Shown here: piece by piece, positions 1 through 11,902 of the stretch
Position numbering within the stretch: the stretch's first letter is position 1
Layout: every line of letters begins with the position of its first letter
Assembly (NCBI RefSeq): GCF_000471905.2
Contig: NW_006498233.1
Location: forward strand, 405,886 to 469,885
Direction: 5' to 3'
Origin: Amborella trichopoda
Lineage: Eukaryota > Streptophyta > Magnoliopsida > Amborellales > Amborellaceae
DNA length: 64,000 bases
Notes under the pieces: generated by a model
Seen by the model: only the letters and a program-made list of their open reading frames with translations
What the model was told of the DNA's origin: nothing
Databases searched by the model: none
Made by a program: the position numbers and the translations under genes

Positions 1-1134
1 TCTCCTTCTCTCTTTCTTTCTCTCAATCTCTCTCTCCTCTCTCTCTTTATCATTTTCTCTCTCTCTCTTTTCCTCTCCCTTTCTCTCTTTCTCTCTCTTT
101 CTCTCTCTTTCTCTTATCCTCTCCCTTTTTCTCTTTCTCTCTCTTACTCTCTCTTACTTTTTATTTCTGTCTCTTCCATTCTCGATCTCTCTCTCTCTTT
201 CGTTCATCTCTTTCTCTTTCACTTATGCATGGAAGGAGGCTTCGCTGGGGTTCGTTTGGATCGGGTACGTCCTGCAGTTCATTTCCCTAGGCATCATCCG
301 AAGTGTCATCTCTCTCTGTCTCTTTTTCTCTTACTCTCTCTGTCTCTCTCCCCCTTTTACTTTCTCTTTCTCTCTCTGTCTTCCTTTCTCTATCTCTCTC
401 TCTTTCTCTCATGTCTTTCTCTTTCACTTCTGCATGGAAGGAGGCTCTATTGGGGTTCGTCTAGATCGGGTACGTCCCACAGTTCAGTTCCCTATACATC
501 CTCTGAAGTGTTCTCTCTCTCTCTCTCCCCCTCTCAGCCTCTATCTTTCCTACTCACTCTTTCTATCTCTTTCTTACTCTCTCTTCCTCTCTCTCTCTTT
601 CTCTCGGTCTCTCTCTTATCTTTGTATCCTCATTCCCCCTTTATCTTGTCATTGCTCCTTCCCCTGATCCTTATACTATCTTCTCCTTCATCACCATAGG
701 ATCCTTCGTTAAGATGGAACAATAAGATTGCCAAATTGACAATGGACTCCACAATCACCCCATTTTACCTTCACCATTCATTCATATACTCATCTAATGA
801 CAAGTCAGGGTCTTCGGGCCTGCTTGTCTGGACGTCTTACGTGTGTGTGTGCGTATAGGAACATAAAGAATGAGTAAAGGGAGTTGACACTGAACTAGCC
901 TCAAGCATAGGGGCTTTCTTCGTGATCTAAGAAGGTGCCCATGCAAAACACCCGAGCGTGTCACAGACCCAACATGAGGTGAGTTCCACCTCACACCACA
1001 CAATCCTCTCTCACTAAGTTGGTACCCTGCCCGCACACACGCACCACGGTCCCAAGTTAGCGATCTCTAGCCGGACCCAGACCAGGGTCCCCGTACGATA
1101 GTACAACCCGACCTGAACAAGATCGAGGCACACA
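1..1134 (+). mobile_element. Ty3/gypsy LTR remnant (3' part), pyrimidine-rich
   Basis: The first 700 bases are strongly pyrimidine-rich (CTCTCT tracts). From about 790 to 1134 the sequence matches the tails of the gypsy LTRs ending near 42876 and 60882: shared blocks include 'cttcgtgatctaagaaggt', 'gcccatgc', the 'agttggta' block and the final 'gatcgaggca'. In those copies this block lies immediately before the primer binding site, so this is the downstream end of a related LTR on the plus strand. The upstream end lies outside the window. No leader of the same family follows, so the copy is truncated just after the LTR. By eye it is well diverged from the other copies. Confidence 0.65.
226..635 (+). 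repeat. Two tandem copies of a ~205-bp unit inside the LTR remnant
   Basis: The block beginning 'tgcatggaaggaggct' at 226 recurs at 431 (offset 205), followed in both by 'ggggttcgt', 'gatcgggtacgtcc' and 'ttccct', then a CT-rich filler. It occupies the same relative place as the ~57-bp arrays of the related LTRs at 41.5 and 59.5 kb but has a different unit. Confidence 0.8.
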
Positions 1135-1135
1135 A

Positions 1136-1152
1136 TCAGCAGTTTGGGGATT
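1136..1152 (+). other. Degenerate primer binding site after LTR
   Basis: 'cagcagtttggggatt' directly follows the LTR-terminal block and resembles the 3' half of the tRNA-Arg-like site seen cleanly at 56195 and 60887. The match is weak, and the sequence after it is not the leader of that family. Confidence 0.35.
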
Positions 1153-1385
1153 GATTCATTAAATTTGTATCGCGATAGTGTAAAACCTACCCGTTTGAGT
1201 CAATTTAGGCATAAAACCCTATTGGATAATCCGATTGAGCTCAAATTTGGTCCTCGAGGGTTTTTCGATGTTCTGAATGCAACGGCGGTGGTCTGGTACT
1301 GTTCTAAAGTCACTAGTACAGAGCTGCAATTATAAGGTATTTTCTTGGCATGATAGTACTCTTCTCAGGTTGTCTAGTTTGAGGT
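1153..1385. other. Unassigned spacer
   Basis: No convincing gene. The block 'gagctcaaatttggtcc' resembles a phrase that recurs in the upstream halves of the gypsy LTRs (near 53215 and 58325), so this may be another LTR scrap. Too little is left to assign. Confidence 0.3.
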
Positions 1386-3300
1386 TTATTTCACAGTACA
1401 ACTTTGGTCTAGCAGTGTCTTGAGTATCAGCAGAACCAAGTTATCACTGGCTCTCTCCTTATTCATGTGGGGGATGTAAATACATAAAAATGATGTATAA
1501 CAATCATCAGAAAATGTTTCCAACTCATCTAATGCCCCCATCGTGAAGCTTTCCACCTTTATATGCATAAAATCTTCCATTCTGATGGGTGGATTGCTTT
1601 GGTCATAAGGGGATTCGCTTAACATCCCTGCCTCTAGTGTTGTGGGTTTCTGAGGGCTCGAATTCTAGGTCCCAATTGGGTTTTACGTAAGGTGCTATGA
1701 GGTTGGCCCCGAAGTCATATTAGAAGGTCTATGAACAGTTCCTTAGCCTTCTATGAGGGAATTACCTGAGAAGCTAGACTATTGTTCGAGGTGTTGGAAG
1801 CCCTAAGTTCGTCTGGCCCTAGGATTGGCCTCTTCAACATCCCTTCATCCTGTCGAGGTGGGTCACTTGTGAAGCGCTGTGGGGCCGGCCTTTTGAACTG
1901 TCTTAGAAGTGTTATGTGTAGTTCATCAGCCTATTGTGGGGAAACCGCCTTAGGGATTAGATTGTCACTTGAGATACTGGAAGTCTCAGGTTCATCTACC
2001 CTTAGGATCGGCCTTTTCATTAAGTATTCATCCCACTTAAGGGGGTCATTTGTGATGTATGGTGAAGATGGCCCTCGTATTATCTCGAGAAGGTCTTCTT
2101 GAGGTACATGGGGGACTAGCAAGACTATGCTCCTAGTAGGGGAGATTGGTGGCCTCAATTCTCCTATCCTTAGGTCCACATTTATCAGAGTGGTGGCATC
2201 CTTTAGCCGATTGCCATTTTCATCGGTCATCATGGGTATCTTTGAGCTGACTCGTTCTTCAGACTTTGGCTTGGTGTCCTAGAGCTAAGGCAATCCTTGA
2301 TGGGGTTTGAGAATCCCATGTGGAGTTTGGTGTTATCTAATGGGGTCTTTCCCTCTTTCAGTGGTCCTTCTTGTTTATCCTTTCCCATGTCTCAATGCCA
2401 CACCAGATGAGCTTCTTGTTTGGATTGGGTCTCCTTTTTGGGAATCACATGTACCTATCTGCCCCCATAGTTAGGAGACATTATACCTTCACGATATGAG
2501 GGTGAGGTTTATCTTTGTGGTATAAAGGTTGATCCGGGATTCGATCAAATAAGGATTGGGTGCTAGCCAGTTGACCCTTCACCCCTTTAGAGAATATAAC
2601 TCCTTTTAGCATCGAGTTGTTCGGGAGTGGCGTGCCCCCATGACTTAAAAGGTGTTTGTACTCATGATTAGCTTTTTTCATCCTTAGGCCGACCTTAACA
2701 GGCTTGGTGAGTGGACACCCAATGACTCACAAAGAATCAAGAGGGTCAGGTAGAAATGTAGAGCTCGGTTGGCCTGGGTCCGGAAGTAGCAAAGCTCTAT
2801 TGGGAAAACTAGTGACATTCCCCATTAGTGGGTTTAAGGGACCAAGGCTTATAAGATCGGGGTTTTGAATACCCTTAAGGATGAGATTGATCTACCCTTT
2901 AGGCCTTTCATAAGCCTCAGTGAGGGTGTGTGAACACCCTAGCCTTCTCTGGTCGTTCTTTTCTTGCTTTGAGGTTTCCGTGATTGTCGCAGCTACCCCC
3001 TTTTCCTTAGTGTCCAGGTCACGCCCGATATGAAAGCCTTGGTAAAAGAGTGTATGTCAGGCTTTGGGCGACCCATAATTGTACTTTCTGTACCAGAATC
3101 GAATTTGTTTGAAATAAGGAGAGCTTCATAATCTTTCGGGGGCCAAATTGCTAGCCTCAAAAGTTAAAGTAGTACATTGAGGTTCATCATATATTACCAG
3201 AGGGGTTATGGATCCCGAGCTATTGATGCCCCATAATTGATCAAGTTCCAGCAAATTGACTGGTTGAGGTTGTCAGCAAAAATCCTAACCACCCCATGAG
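1386..3300 (-). pseudogene. Post-protease region of minus-strand gypsy copy
   Basis: Downstream of the protease the minus strand carries scraps such as 1931-2233 (with 'NVDLRIGELRPPI', 'PHVPQEDLLEIIRGPSSPY' and 'DPLKWDEYLMKRPILRVDEP') and 1386-1625. They look like the acidic spacer that separates protease from reverse transcriptase in some plant gypsy families. I see no 'YxDD' reverse transcriptase motif here. Function is unassigned. Part of the stretch is internally duplicated (see 1782-2080). Confidence 0.4.
1782..2080 (-). repeat. Imperfect ~180-bp internal duplication
   Basis: Plus-strand blocks at 1782-1890 and 1965-2075 share the order 'gag.t..tggaag', 'ttcgtctggccctaggat' or 'ttcatctacccttaggat', 'cggcc.ttca', 'ttcatcc', 'gggtca.ttgtga'. 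Diverged by eye to roughly 70-75 percent, so this is an old tandem duplication within the post-protease region. Confidence 0.7.
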
Positions 3301-3319
3301 CAGTAGGAATTTTGAGACA

Positions 3320-3688
3320 TTAGTGAAGTGTTGAGGCTATGGCCAGATTTTCATGAAGCCAGAGCTGCCCTAGAAGTAGGATAAAGGAGGGATCTATATT
3401 TGAGACATAAAATTTCATTATTTGGGATATAGGTCCTACTGTAAGTGTTAGGGGTACAATGGCCTCTGTCTGCCTCTTACTCCCATCATAGGACGTGACG
3501 GTGAGCTTAGAGGGTTCAAACAACACTAGATCTATGCCTATCCTCTCTAATGTCCTTACCAGACAAACGTTGAGGGCTGCCCCATTATTTATAAGTACCC
3601 GAGGAATCCTGTGCCCTGTGGCGTAAATAGTTAATGTATAATGTCTGATTATGATATCAGTAAATATTAGGGGGAAGGTCATTGTCAC
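3320..3688 (-). pseudogene. Retropepsin-like protease of minus-strand gypsy copy
   Basis: The 122-residue segment shows the order expected for the aspartic protease of plant Ty3/gypsy elements: 'HRIPRVLINNGAALNVC' at the active-site position, 'RTLERIGIDLVLFEPSKL', 'VTSYDGSKRQTEAIVPL', then 'FYVSNIDPSFILLLGQLWL' and 'HENLAIASTLH' at the flap and C-terminal hydrophobic/glycine region. In the family this enzyme cuts the Gag-Pol polyprotein. The neighbouring segments are the gag remnant (upstream on this strand) and the post-protease region. This is the best-preserved piece of the copy. It is a fossil within a decayed element. Confidence 0.85.
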
Positions 3689-4219
3689 TAAACATGATAA
3701 ACATCGAAGCCTTCAATTGGATGATCATCCCACTGAGTTCTTCCGATCCCATGTTGGGGGAGACATGTGCCCTTTGGAGCATGCTCTCGATCTGGGTCCA
3801 GTGGGTTAGGGAACTCCTGAGCAAATCTAGTGTGGATATAGAGGCTAGAATTTTTTCTAGATGAGCTGGGAGATCATAGGTATAAGGGATACCAGAGGTT
3901 GTCCCCTTTGAAGTTAGTTCAGTGCATGAAGTCAGGTAGTCTGTAGCAAGTGAGGTGTGGGGGAAGGATTTTTCTATCCGCGTTTGTAAGGTCCCGTTCT
4001 TGAGTTGGGTAGGTCTAAAGTGATGGTCATGCCTTGTGACATATGATTACCCCTTCGACAAGGGCGTAGGAAGGTTCCTCATTAATCTTGTATCGACCCC
4101 CTCATACGTTCTGTTTAATTGAGTTGTTTTTTCGGTGGGAAGGCCACCTTTCATACTAATCGTTCTAGGTCAGTAGCGGAGGAGTGACTTTCCACTTCAG
4201 GCTCCTTATTGGGAATTGT

Positions 4220-6150
4220 CTTAACATCTTGATGTTGTAGCAAGGGTTCCTGAGGAGCAGTTTCCCTTAAAACCTTGAACCTTGGGGTAATAGGCATTAT
4301 GCATGAGAAGTAATGAGGGGTCCCAGGTGTGCAGGTCCTTATCAGCCACCAAGACTGCTGTTTTTTCTTTCAGATCGACCGCTAGAGCTTCTGTGACTGT
4401 CTCAGGTGGCATGCTTGGATGGGGATTGTTGCTTCAAGATTCCAACTTTCTAATTGACCTCTTGAATGAGCTCACCTTGTTTGACCACCTTGATCACCCC
4501 TAATTCTATCAAGTTTTCAATTTGATGCTTCAAGGGAGCGTAATTTTGGGTGGTATGGTGGTAGTATTGCTGCCATTCGCACCATCTTGTCTTGTCTTTC
4601 ACCTCATATGGCGGTGGAGAGGGAGAGCTAAGTCTCCTTCCTTAAGGAGTTGTCAAGGAATTCAGCCAAAGGTTGCCTCAAGGGAGTGAAGCGTCTTTGT
4701 GGTTTTATAGGCTGATTGTGTTGCCTATACCTATTGCCATTCTCGGTCTCATTCTCTCGATGGTCTTGACCAACAAGTGTATTCTGATTGTCAGGACTTT
4801 CTTGGTGGAGGGTGATATCGTTCACCTCCCCGGCTTGTTGTGTCTTTCTTCGAGCCATTTTTCTTGCCTTTGATTCTTGACCGACTTAGTATCGGCCAAC
4901 GGGGACTTGGTCCTCCCGTACTACGCGATCCTATCTGACATGATGTTGAAAGTAAGAGGGGCATCGCTGTAATTGAAAAATGTTTTGTATTCCAAATTGG
5001 CATTTTCCAGTAACATACTAACTTTGGCAGGGTCTGATAAAGGGCATTCTATGACCCTGCAGCCATAGCATTGGACCGGTTGACAAAGTCGGTGAACACT
5101 TCGTCAGGTCCTTGTTTGAAGGCTGATAGTTGCCCGAGGGAGATCGGGTGTGGCTTCTTGGCCTGGTGATATATCACAACTTTTTTAAACATCTCTCGAC
5201 ATGATGCATCAGGGTAATCCCTTACAAACTCATTATACAAACTCATTATACTAAGTGATGGCATGTCCTGCGAGACTGTGGACGAACATCGCTTTTAGTG
5301 CAATCATATTATCTCAAATTGCCAGTACGTCTAGTAAATAGCTGGTTACATGAAGTTGTGGTTCTCCCTTGCCATTAAAGCGATTTCAAATTTCTGGTGG
5401 CAAGAAGTTCATAGGTAGGTCGGTGAATCCATCTAAGTAAGACTCATCGCAGGGCTCTGTGAGAGCCAGATCATTGACCCCCAACCTTTGTAGCGCTTCA
5501 CACATCTTTCATTTGTCCTTCTAAGGATTGGTATTTCATGTCCGCTTTCATGGATGATACCCAAGGGTTACTTTCTAAAGTGGCAGGTTGACCAGCCGAG
5601 TGTGGAAGAGTTGGCTAGTGCGGTGGCGTGTATATTTGTGCCATAGGAGGAGCTTCCCTGGATTGAGGATTATAGAACCGGTATGATGGCTCAAAGGCAG
5701 GTCGATTAGGGACCATTCCTGGGTCATATTGTGCTTGACCAGGTTAAGGGGGCCTTAGGTTAAGTTGGGCCGAGAAGTTAGCTGCATGCCTAAGGCTAGG
5801 GTTCCCCATGGCTTGGAGAACATCTTGGGCTATCCTATTTGGATTTACAAGATTATCTACCACTGGTTGGTTCATCCCTAGAGAAAACTGGGCCACACTA
5901 GGGTTGGGTGCTAGCCTAATACTAGGTTGAGCGGTCCTAAGAGGAGCTTGATCGGCCCTAAGTTGCTGCAGACATTAGAAGATCCTATTGCACTCTCCCT
6001 AGAGGAATGCTCTCTACTGGGCGGATGGAAGTTATTGGTACAGTAGGATCACCTATGCTTAAATCACGGGCTTGATCACTACCGAAAGCACATACCCTAT
6101 CTTGTATCCAGCATCGAGACGGCGGCGACACTCTAGCTTATTGAAGGACT
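4220..6150 (-). pseudogene. gag region of minus-strand gypsy copy
   Basis: Gag would form the capsid/nucleocapsid of the particle. On the minus strand 5049-5264 encodes a segment with 'EFVRDYPDASCREMFKK', 'LSAFKQGPDEVFTDFVNR' and 'AMAAG', matching the Retrotrans_gag pattern in which a glutamine/proline-rich 'GPDE' block precedes a conserved 'FV.R' segment. Upstream (5270-5500) minus-strand pieces resemble the core ending in 'KAMFVHSLAG'. 4628-4858 encodes a basic, glutamine-rich tail, and 4221-4412 includes 'LLMHNAYYPKVQGFKG'. Upstream of 5.5 kb lies a proline/asparagine-rich linker. The region is a fossil with many breaks, so family assignment rests on short motifs. Confidence 0.65.
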
Positions 6151-6354
6151 TCACCTGGCTTGATCCCTCGGCAGTTTAGGGTGCTTCGGGTGGTGCAAAA
6201 TTAATGATCGCTATAGCCAGACAGGTGATGTAATTTGTCTCTGAACTGATGACTAGGTGACCTAACAATGGATCCAGGCTGGGACTGGGTTCCACAGTCC
6301 CATGGGATAGTTGTGTGCTGTCTCGATGAACGGTCGGACGACGTAACCGACCTT

Positions 6355-6445
6355 CCACCACCATACTTGGGTCGACTCGGTGTTCGACTCGGTACGAGTT
6401 GGTGGTCGACTCGGTGTTCGACTCCCCCACCACCATACTTGGGTC
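6355..6445 (+). repeat. Short direct repeats around 6.4 kb
   Basis: 'ccaccaccatacttgggtc' occurs at 6355 and 6427. Between them 'gactcggtgttcgactc' occurs twice (about 6373 and 6408). It is a small local duplication near the LTR-leader border of the minus-strand gypsy copy. Confidence 0.8.
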
Positions 6446-7539
6446 ATAATACTTCTCGCTACTTACGCACAGTTCAAGAAAAAAGACACAGGTGAGTCAG
6501 CTTTTCGACAAGATGGCAAGTGGATGGGCCATTGCATGCGAATCGATCATTCGATTCGTGTGAGACAACCGACAAAAAGAGAGGAATTCATTCAATAACC
6601 AATCTCAACTGAGCGGGTTCCACCAACGAGAAGAGCGCTAGCGGGTAAGGCCAGGCTTAGAGCTCCTACTTAGAGTAAGACCTAGTTTTAAAAATGAGGT
6701 GAGATACCAGGGTACACCCACCTTTGGTCCGAGCTACTCCTATAAGCGACCATTGGTCCAAAGTATTGTGAGGTGTTCTAAAAGGCCGAGTTTAGGGAGA
6801 GGGTATTCTCGCAAAAGGCCCACGATCCCTACTGCACTTAGTCTAGAAATTAGGTGCCTACTCCAAAAACATGAAGGCCAGATATAAGTTTTTTGAAAAA
6901 CTATATTTGAGAAAGTTTGACCTTTTTATGCTTGAGTGAAAAAGCGCAAGTAGGACAAATAGAACTCATGCACGTGAAAGAGTGTGTTAGACAATCAATA
7001 TAGTGCTTAAGCAAAAATGAACATGAGGCACTTTATTACACCAAGTGGAGTGCGCTTCAACACAACGAGCCAGATTGAGGCACAATGTAAATGGAGAGCT
7101 AAGCGCTCTGGCAATGACTTCAGTGCCGAGCACCTTGATGCTAGGCGGAGATCCGAAGCATGGGTCAAACGAAGAGTACGTCTTGTCGAATCAAGCACAC
7201 GTAGAGTCGGGTATAACCCTACGCGGGGCGCAAGATAGGAATGAGGAAGAGGGTCCATCGCAAACAAAGATGTCGGGAAGGCACGAAAAGGAAGGAAAGT
7301 GATAAAAGCTATACTATCAACAAAGGAAGGATGGTCCGGGGCAACAGGATCTCGGCACCAATGTCAATAGCACTCAAGCTCTGTGGTCCTAGAAGGTCAC
7401 AGTCGAAGGTCGAGGGGTCAGGGTCCGGCGACATTGCAAATGGAGTCAAACCCTTTTGCTTGAAACTCAGCAAAAAAGGTGAAAAAGGCCAACAACAAAC
7501 CCCTAAGGGCAAAGTGGCTTTCTGGATCCCTAAAGGCTT

Positions 7540-10229
7540 GGTGCCACTGGCAATGGCACCAACGACTGCGCCACTGTCACTGGACTCCGGACTTCCAGAA
7601 AGCACACGGGGGTAAACTAAGATGGGAAAATCTTGCCGAGGGGAGTTTTGACACTTCCCTTGGTAAGTTTTGTCAATTTCGAGCCTCAAAAGGAAATAAT
7701 GGCTCGCAGTGACCCAGGATGAGTTCCGCATTGCTGGAGACCTTTCGAAATAAAGGTCTGAGAGGTCGCTTCAGTGGTTGAGATGGAATGAAAGCTAAAC
7801 GAACGCCACTGCTGGCGTCGGACTGTTTATACTCGAAATTGTGGGTAGGGAAGTATGCCTCTGCCTTAATTTCGGGTGGTAACAAATCGATGAGTTAATA
7901 GAATATGGGCTCTGTTAAGTTACGTTCCAAGGGAGAATCGAGCTCGATAACAGTGTCCCTATCGGATCACCAACAAAGCCGGCTTCTCTTCTATCTTAAC
8001 CTTGGAACTCAACCAATAAGACTAAATAAAAGAAAGAGATGAAAGGGAAGAACAAAAGAAAGAAGGTTAGGATGAACAAAATAGAGAGAAGTAAGGAATG
8101 GTTCATTAAAAAGGGGAGGAGGAGGATAAGCACAAATAATTAACAAAGGATAATGAAAAATGTGAGAATGGGAGATGTAATTAAAAGAAAATAGGGATGA
8201 CTAACCTATTGAACAAAATACAAGGGAAAGGGATGAAACAAATACACAAGAGATTGGAAAGTGAGAGCAGTGAAGAGATGGGATTCCCATCACAAAATAA
8301 GGGAAAAGAAAAGAGGTAAAAGTAAGGTACCCTAAATAGAATGAAAGAACATAATAAAGAAGAATCGACAATCACTAGATTAGAATACGTGATGGATGAG
8401 AGAGATCTATACCATTACACTAATGAGAAGGTGGAAGAAGAGCACAAACCATCAAAGAGATGGGTAAAACAAGGCATAAAGATACTATTATCGAATAGAA
8501 AAGATAAAGGATCAAAGCAAACATAGAGAATCTATACTAGCAAGAGAGAGAGAAAACAAGAAGAGACATCAATATAACAAACCAAGAAGAATACATGCTA
8601 TAAAAGGAAAATAAGTCCCTACTTAATGAAGAAGAGAATGGGGGAGAGATATCTACCTCATTATTACTAATAGTAAAGAGCGGAAGATGATTAAACACAA
8701 AAGATCCACTAGAAATAAATGCTCTCAAGGAAGATAAATGTTATTTAATGAGGAGAGTGAGAGATAAAAGAGGTTTCGCGAAGAGAGTGAGAGATAAAAG
8801 AAATGCCTCATCGCGAGAAATGAAAGCACATCCTCTTAATACTCTTAATAGGGAAAGATCTCATGAATAAAAAGGGTAAATTGGAAGGAGTAAATATAAC
8901 CAATCAAAATAAATACATGCAAACCTAAAAGGGGGAAATGATCATATGATGAAAGAGATAAAATGAGATAGAGATTAAATATAACTATCCTAGTAAAATA
9001 AATACTATATTAAATAAAGGAGCATAAAAGGTCAAAAGTGAGTGAAAATAAAGGAGAATAAGTAAATCTAGCTAAAGGAAATAAATGCAAAGTTCAAAAA
9101 CAAAAATAGGGAACTACAGTAAGAAATAAAGAAGAAGATGAAAGAAATCGTGACTATAAATGATATATGAAAATAAGTTTTAGGAAATCAAACAAAGAGC
9201 AAAAAGAGGGGAAAATGACATATAGGCCAGGCCCCTAGGCCCAGTGCCCAAAGTCGGCGCTGATTCAGATAGTAAATTTGCACAATCAACCCAAACTTTC
9301 TATGTTCTTAAAGTAGCAAATAGAAATAAAAAGAAGGGGGCCATGAAGGTCTGATTATCTGAACTACCTTTGGTTTGAAGTGTAGTTTGAAGGAGTTTGT
9401 GTTTGTAGCTTTGGATTTAAAGGGTTGGTAGGATGGGGGTTGTTCAAAGGGGATCTTTAATCAAGCTCAAGCTTAGGTTTAGAATTAGGAGATTTCTGGG
9501 CATAATCTAGGTGCAAAAAACATCAAGATCTCGGACCTTTTTCTTGAGGAAAAAGGGGCTTTTTATTGGTGAAAATGAGCCCATGATAGCCTGTATCCAG
9601 TTTTGTGCAAAATTTGGAGTCATCAGAGCTTTGACACCATTTGGAATGGTGCTGGTGTTAGTTGGAATGACGCCATGCCATTAATTTCATAATAATGACG
9701 GTCAGTAGAAATTAAATGCTCATTAATATGGGATATGTACGACCTGTCAGATTTTGGCACCATTGGCAATGGCACCCAGCACTGCTCAAGACACGTGGTG
9801 TGCTCCGATTGCTTTGATTTTGTCATCCACAATTTGAAGCTATTCCAACTAGTGCCGACGACATTTAGAATGTTGCTAAATACCAATTATCCTGTCGCCT
9901 TGGTTGTACTTGCTTCTGATCATCATCCAATAGAAAATCGACAACCTCACTCCGTATTGACAACTGACATATCAGTATGGGTCTGTCAAGGTGGTGGGCA
10001 CAGATTGACATGTCCACCTGTCACATCGGTCACTTCGATCAGGCTGTGTCCTGGCTATTGAAGGGCTCGGGCCCTAGCGCTATTGGAAATGGTGTTGATG
10101 GTATTGGCTCTGCCGCCAAGCCTCTTGATCCTATTCTGGTCTTGAAGGTGGATCCTGTTGGAGCTTGAAGATGGGGGCCCAAGACTTGGAACCGATGGGA
10201 ATGGTGTTGGCGCCATTGGAAATGGCAAC
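7540..10229. repeat. Dispersed near-palindromic motif family in LTR
   Basis: A 21-base motif of the form GGCACCATTGG-N-AATGGCACC or a close variant occurs at about 7540-7560, 9633-9653, 9756-9776, 10077-10096, 10189-10209 and 10209-10229, the last two back to back. Each copy is close to its own reverse complement and could form a short stem. Spacing is irregular, so this is not a simple tandem array. Confidence 0.75.
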
Positions 10230-10555
10230 ATGCCTCTGGTGTCCCGGGTCCCCCATGTCATGACCTCGGTGCATCTGGTACCTTGCTGATTGATTTTGGG
10301 TAGGGCTTTGGTGCCCGTTGACGTAACATCAGAGCATTTCCTCTTGAATGGTTTATAGTCATGCCGCTTTGGGTCTGCCTCGCCTTGTTCAGCCTTTTGA
10401 TGCCTTTGGTCCCATTTGAGCAATAAGGGTTTGATGGATGCCCGGTATACGGAAAATGGGTACTGGTGGGGTGAATGGTTTAAAATACCCGGGTAGTCTG
10501 CTAAGGACATTTCAACCTATTAATAACCTTTCTAGTCGAGATCGGGGCGTCTACA

Positions 10556-11902
10556 CATGTGTTCTAGCTATCGACACTCTATTAATATTTCCACCATGCA
10601 ACTGCCATCACCACTACCTAAAGCTAACGCTCCATTCAAAATACGACCACAACTTTAATACTTGCTCTTAGATTACAATATCACTTACATTACAACACGA
10701 AGAAATGAATAACAGGCCTATGGAACTATGGGAAGCCAAAATTACAGTTAGGTGACCAAAGATTACCTCAAATGGACTTGTCAACGCACTATGCTAGATC
10801 CCTCCTTCCAATAGAACTAAGATTGGCGGCCTTTCTTGCTTCTAACCAGGGAATCACCAAGGAGAACTCCTAATCCACTCAAAGCACTCTTCACTAGGCT
10901 TAGAAGAAATAATAAAAGTGGGCTAAAACCTTCTTCTCAAGTGTCCCGAAAAAGTGAGAGAAAAGTGCTTCAAATACGTAAGTATTGAGCACACAACAAC
11001 TAGAAAACACAAAGAGAGGGTTAGTGGCAAGAGAGGTTTGTATCAGCAACAGGGATTGAATTTGGAGCCAGTACTGACAATCATCAAAAAGCAGACCTTC
11101 CCTTGTGTTATGTCTGGAATATATATATATAGCAAAAAAACGAAAACTACAAAGGAGTTTTCCTTCTTTTTTTTTCGTTTGGAAAGTTTTCAAGATTTTT
11201 ATAGCATTTTATAGGATTAGATATATTTCATGCTCTATGAACTAGATCAGATATTTCAAGCTTTATCCACTTTGTATTAGATATTTCATGGGCTTCAAGT
11301 ACTTTATTGATTCATCTCTTTTTCAGGTGACTTTGAGATCTTTAATAAGGGAAACCTGACCAACCACAAAACAATGCACGTTACTAAAGATACTACATAA
11401 TAAATCATGAGTTTCACATTGGTAACTTGATTTTCCAACTTCAACCATAGTAATGTTTATGTAACTTAAAAGCAAGAGATTAAATACTACATATCTGATT
11501 TTTATTTGGTGCCCAGCCAATTTTTTTTTTTTGAACAAAAACAAAAAAGTTTTCTTTTTGTTCAATCAAATTTATGGCTACTATTGGAATTTCTCATAGC
11601 CATCTACCTGTTATGGAATTTCCTCTCCTAGATTGAGCATGAAAAAATACTCCTTAATAATAATAAGTATCCACAATTCTCAACAAACACTAATTAGGGC
11701 TTGATTGTTATGTTCTTCTATTTTCTTTTTATCTTTCTTTTGTTGTTTAATTGTAGGGACCGAACTTGTGATCTAGAATTACAATTGTCCACAAACAACG
11801 GCTCCATCTCATTATCGGCATTGCAATCTCGAGATAAAGAAACCCTCATGGGAGGAATTGATAAAATTAAGGTTCCCATCCTTAGATATTCGAGGGTGGG
11901 GG
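10556..11902. other. Unassigned AT-rich flank
   Basis: I see no supported gene. 11740-11902 carries an open stretch preceded by a pyrimidine tract and 'tag', as at a splice acceptor, and ends in the polypurine run 'cgagggtggggg' where the next copia element sits. The peptide ('LQLSTNNGSISLSALQS') is not one I recognise. A host exon scrap or the 3' edge of another LTR element are both possible. Confidence 0.3.

Larger units (their letters stand above)
1386..10555 (-). mobile_element. Ty3/gypsy element on the minus strand, broken
   Basis: Read on the minus strand this stretch gives, in order, a long LTR (start at 10555), a gag region, a retropepsin-type protease and a post-protease region. That is the usual gag-protease order of Ty3/gypsy. 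No reverse transcriptase, RNase H or integrase is recognisable before the element ends near 1.4 kb, and no second LTR is visible in the window, so the copy is truncated or belongs to a family without pol here. Coding frames are interrupted many times, so it is an old fossil. The left boundary is approximate. Confidence 0.7.
6180..10555 (-). repeat. Probable 5' LTR of minus-strand gypsy copy
   Basis: On the minus strand the sequence starts TGTAGACGCCCC at 10555, a TG start of the kind common in long plant gypsy LTRs. The plus-strand GA-rich stretch 8030-9220 becomes a CT-rich stretch on the coding strand, matching the pyrimidine-rich centres of the other gypsy LTRs in the window. The 3' limit is uncertain: I could not find a clean primer binding site, so the LTR-leader border near 6.2-6.7 kb is a guess. 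Several near-palindromic motifs lie between 7540 and 10229 (separate entry). Confidence 0.5.

Noticed and set aside
229-699. Open frame of 156 residues
   Set aside because: The translation is mostly Ser/Leu from CT-rich repeats and includes two copies of the 205-bp unit; it lies in an LTR.
7241-7731. Overlapping open frames on both strands (124 and 140 residues)
   Set aside because: Inside the minus-strand gypsy LTR; neither shows a domain, and overlapping openness on both strands argues for chance.
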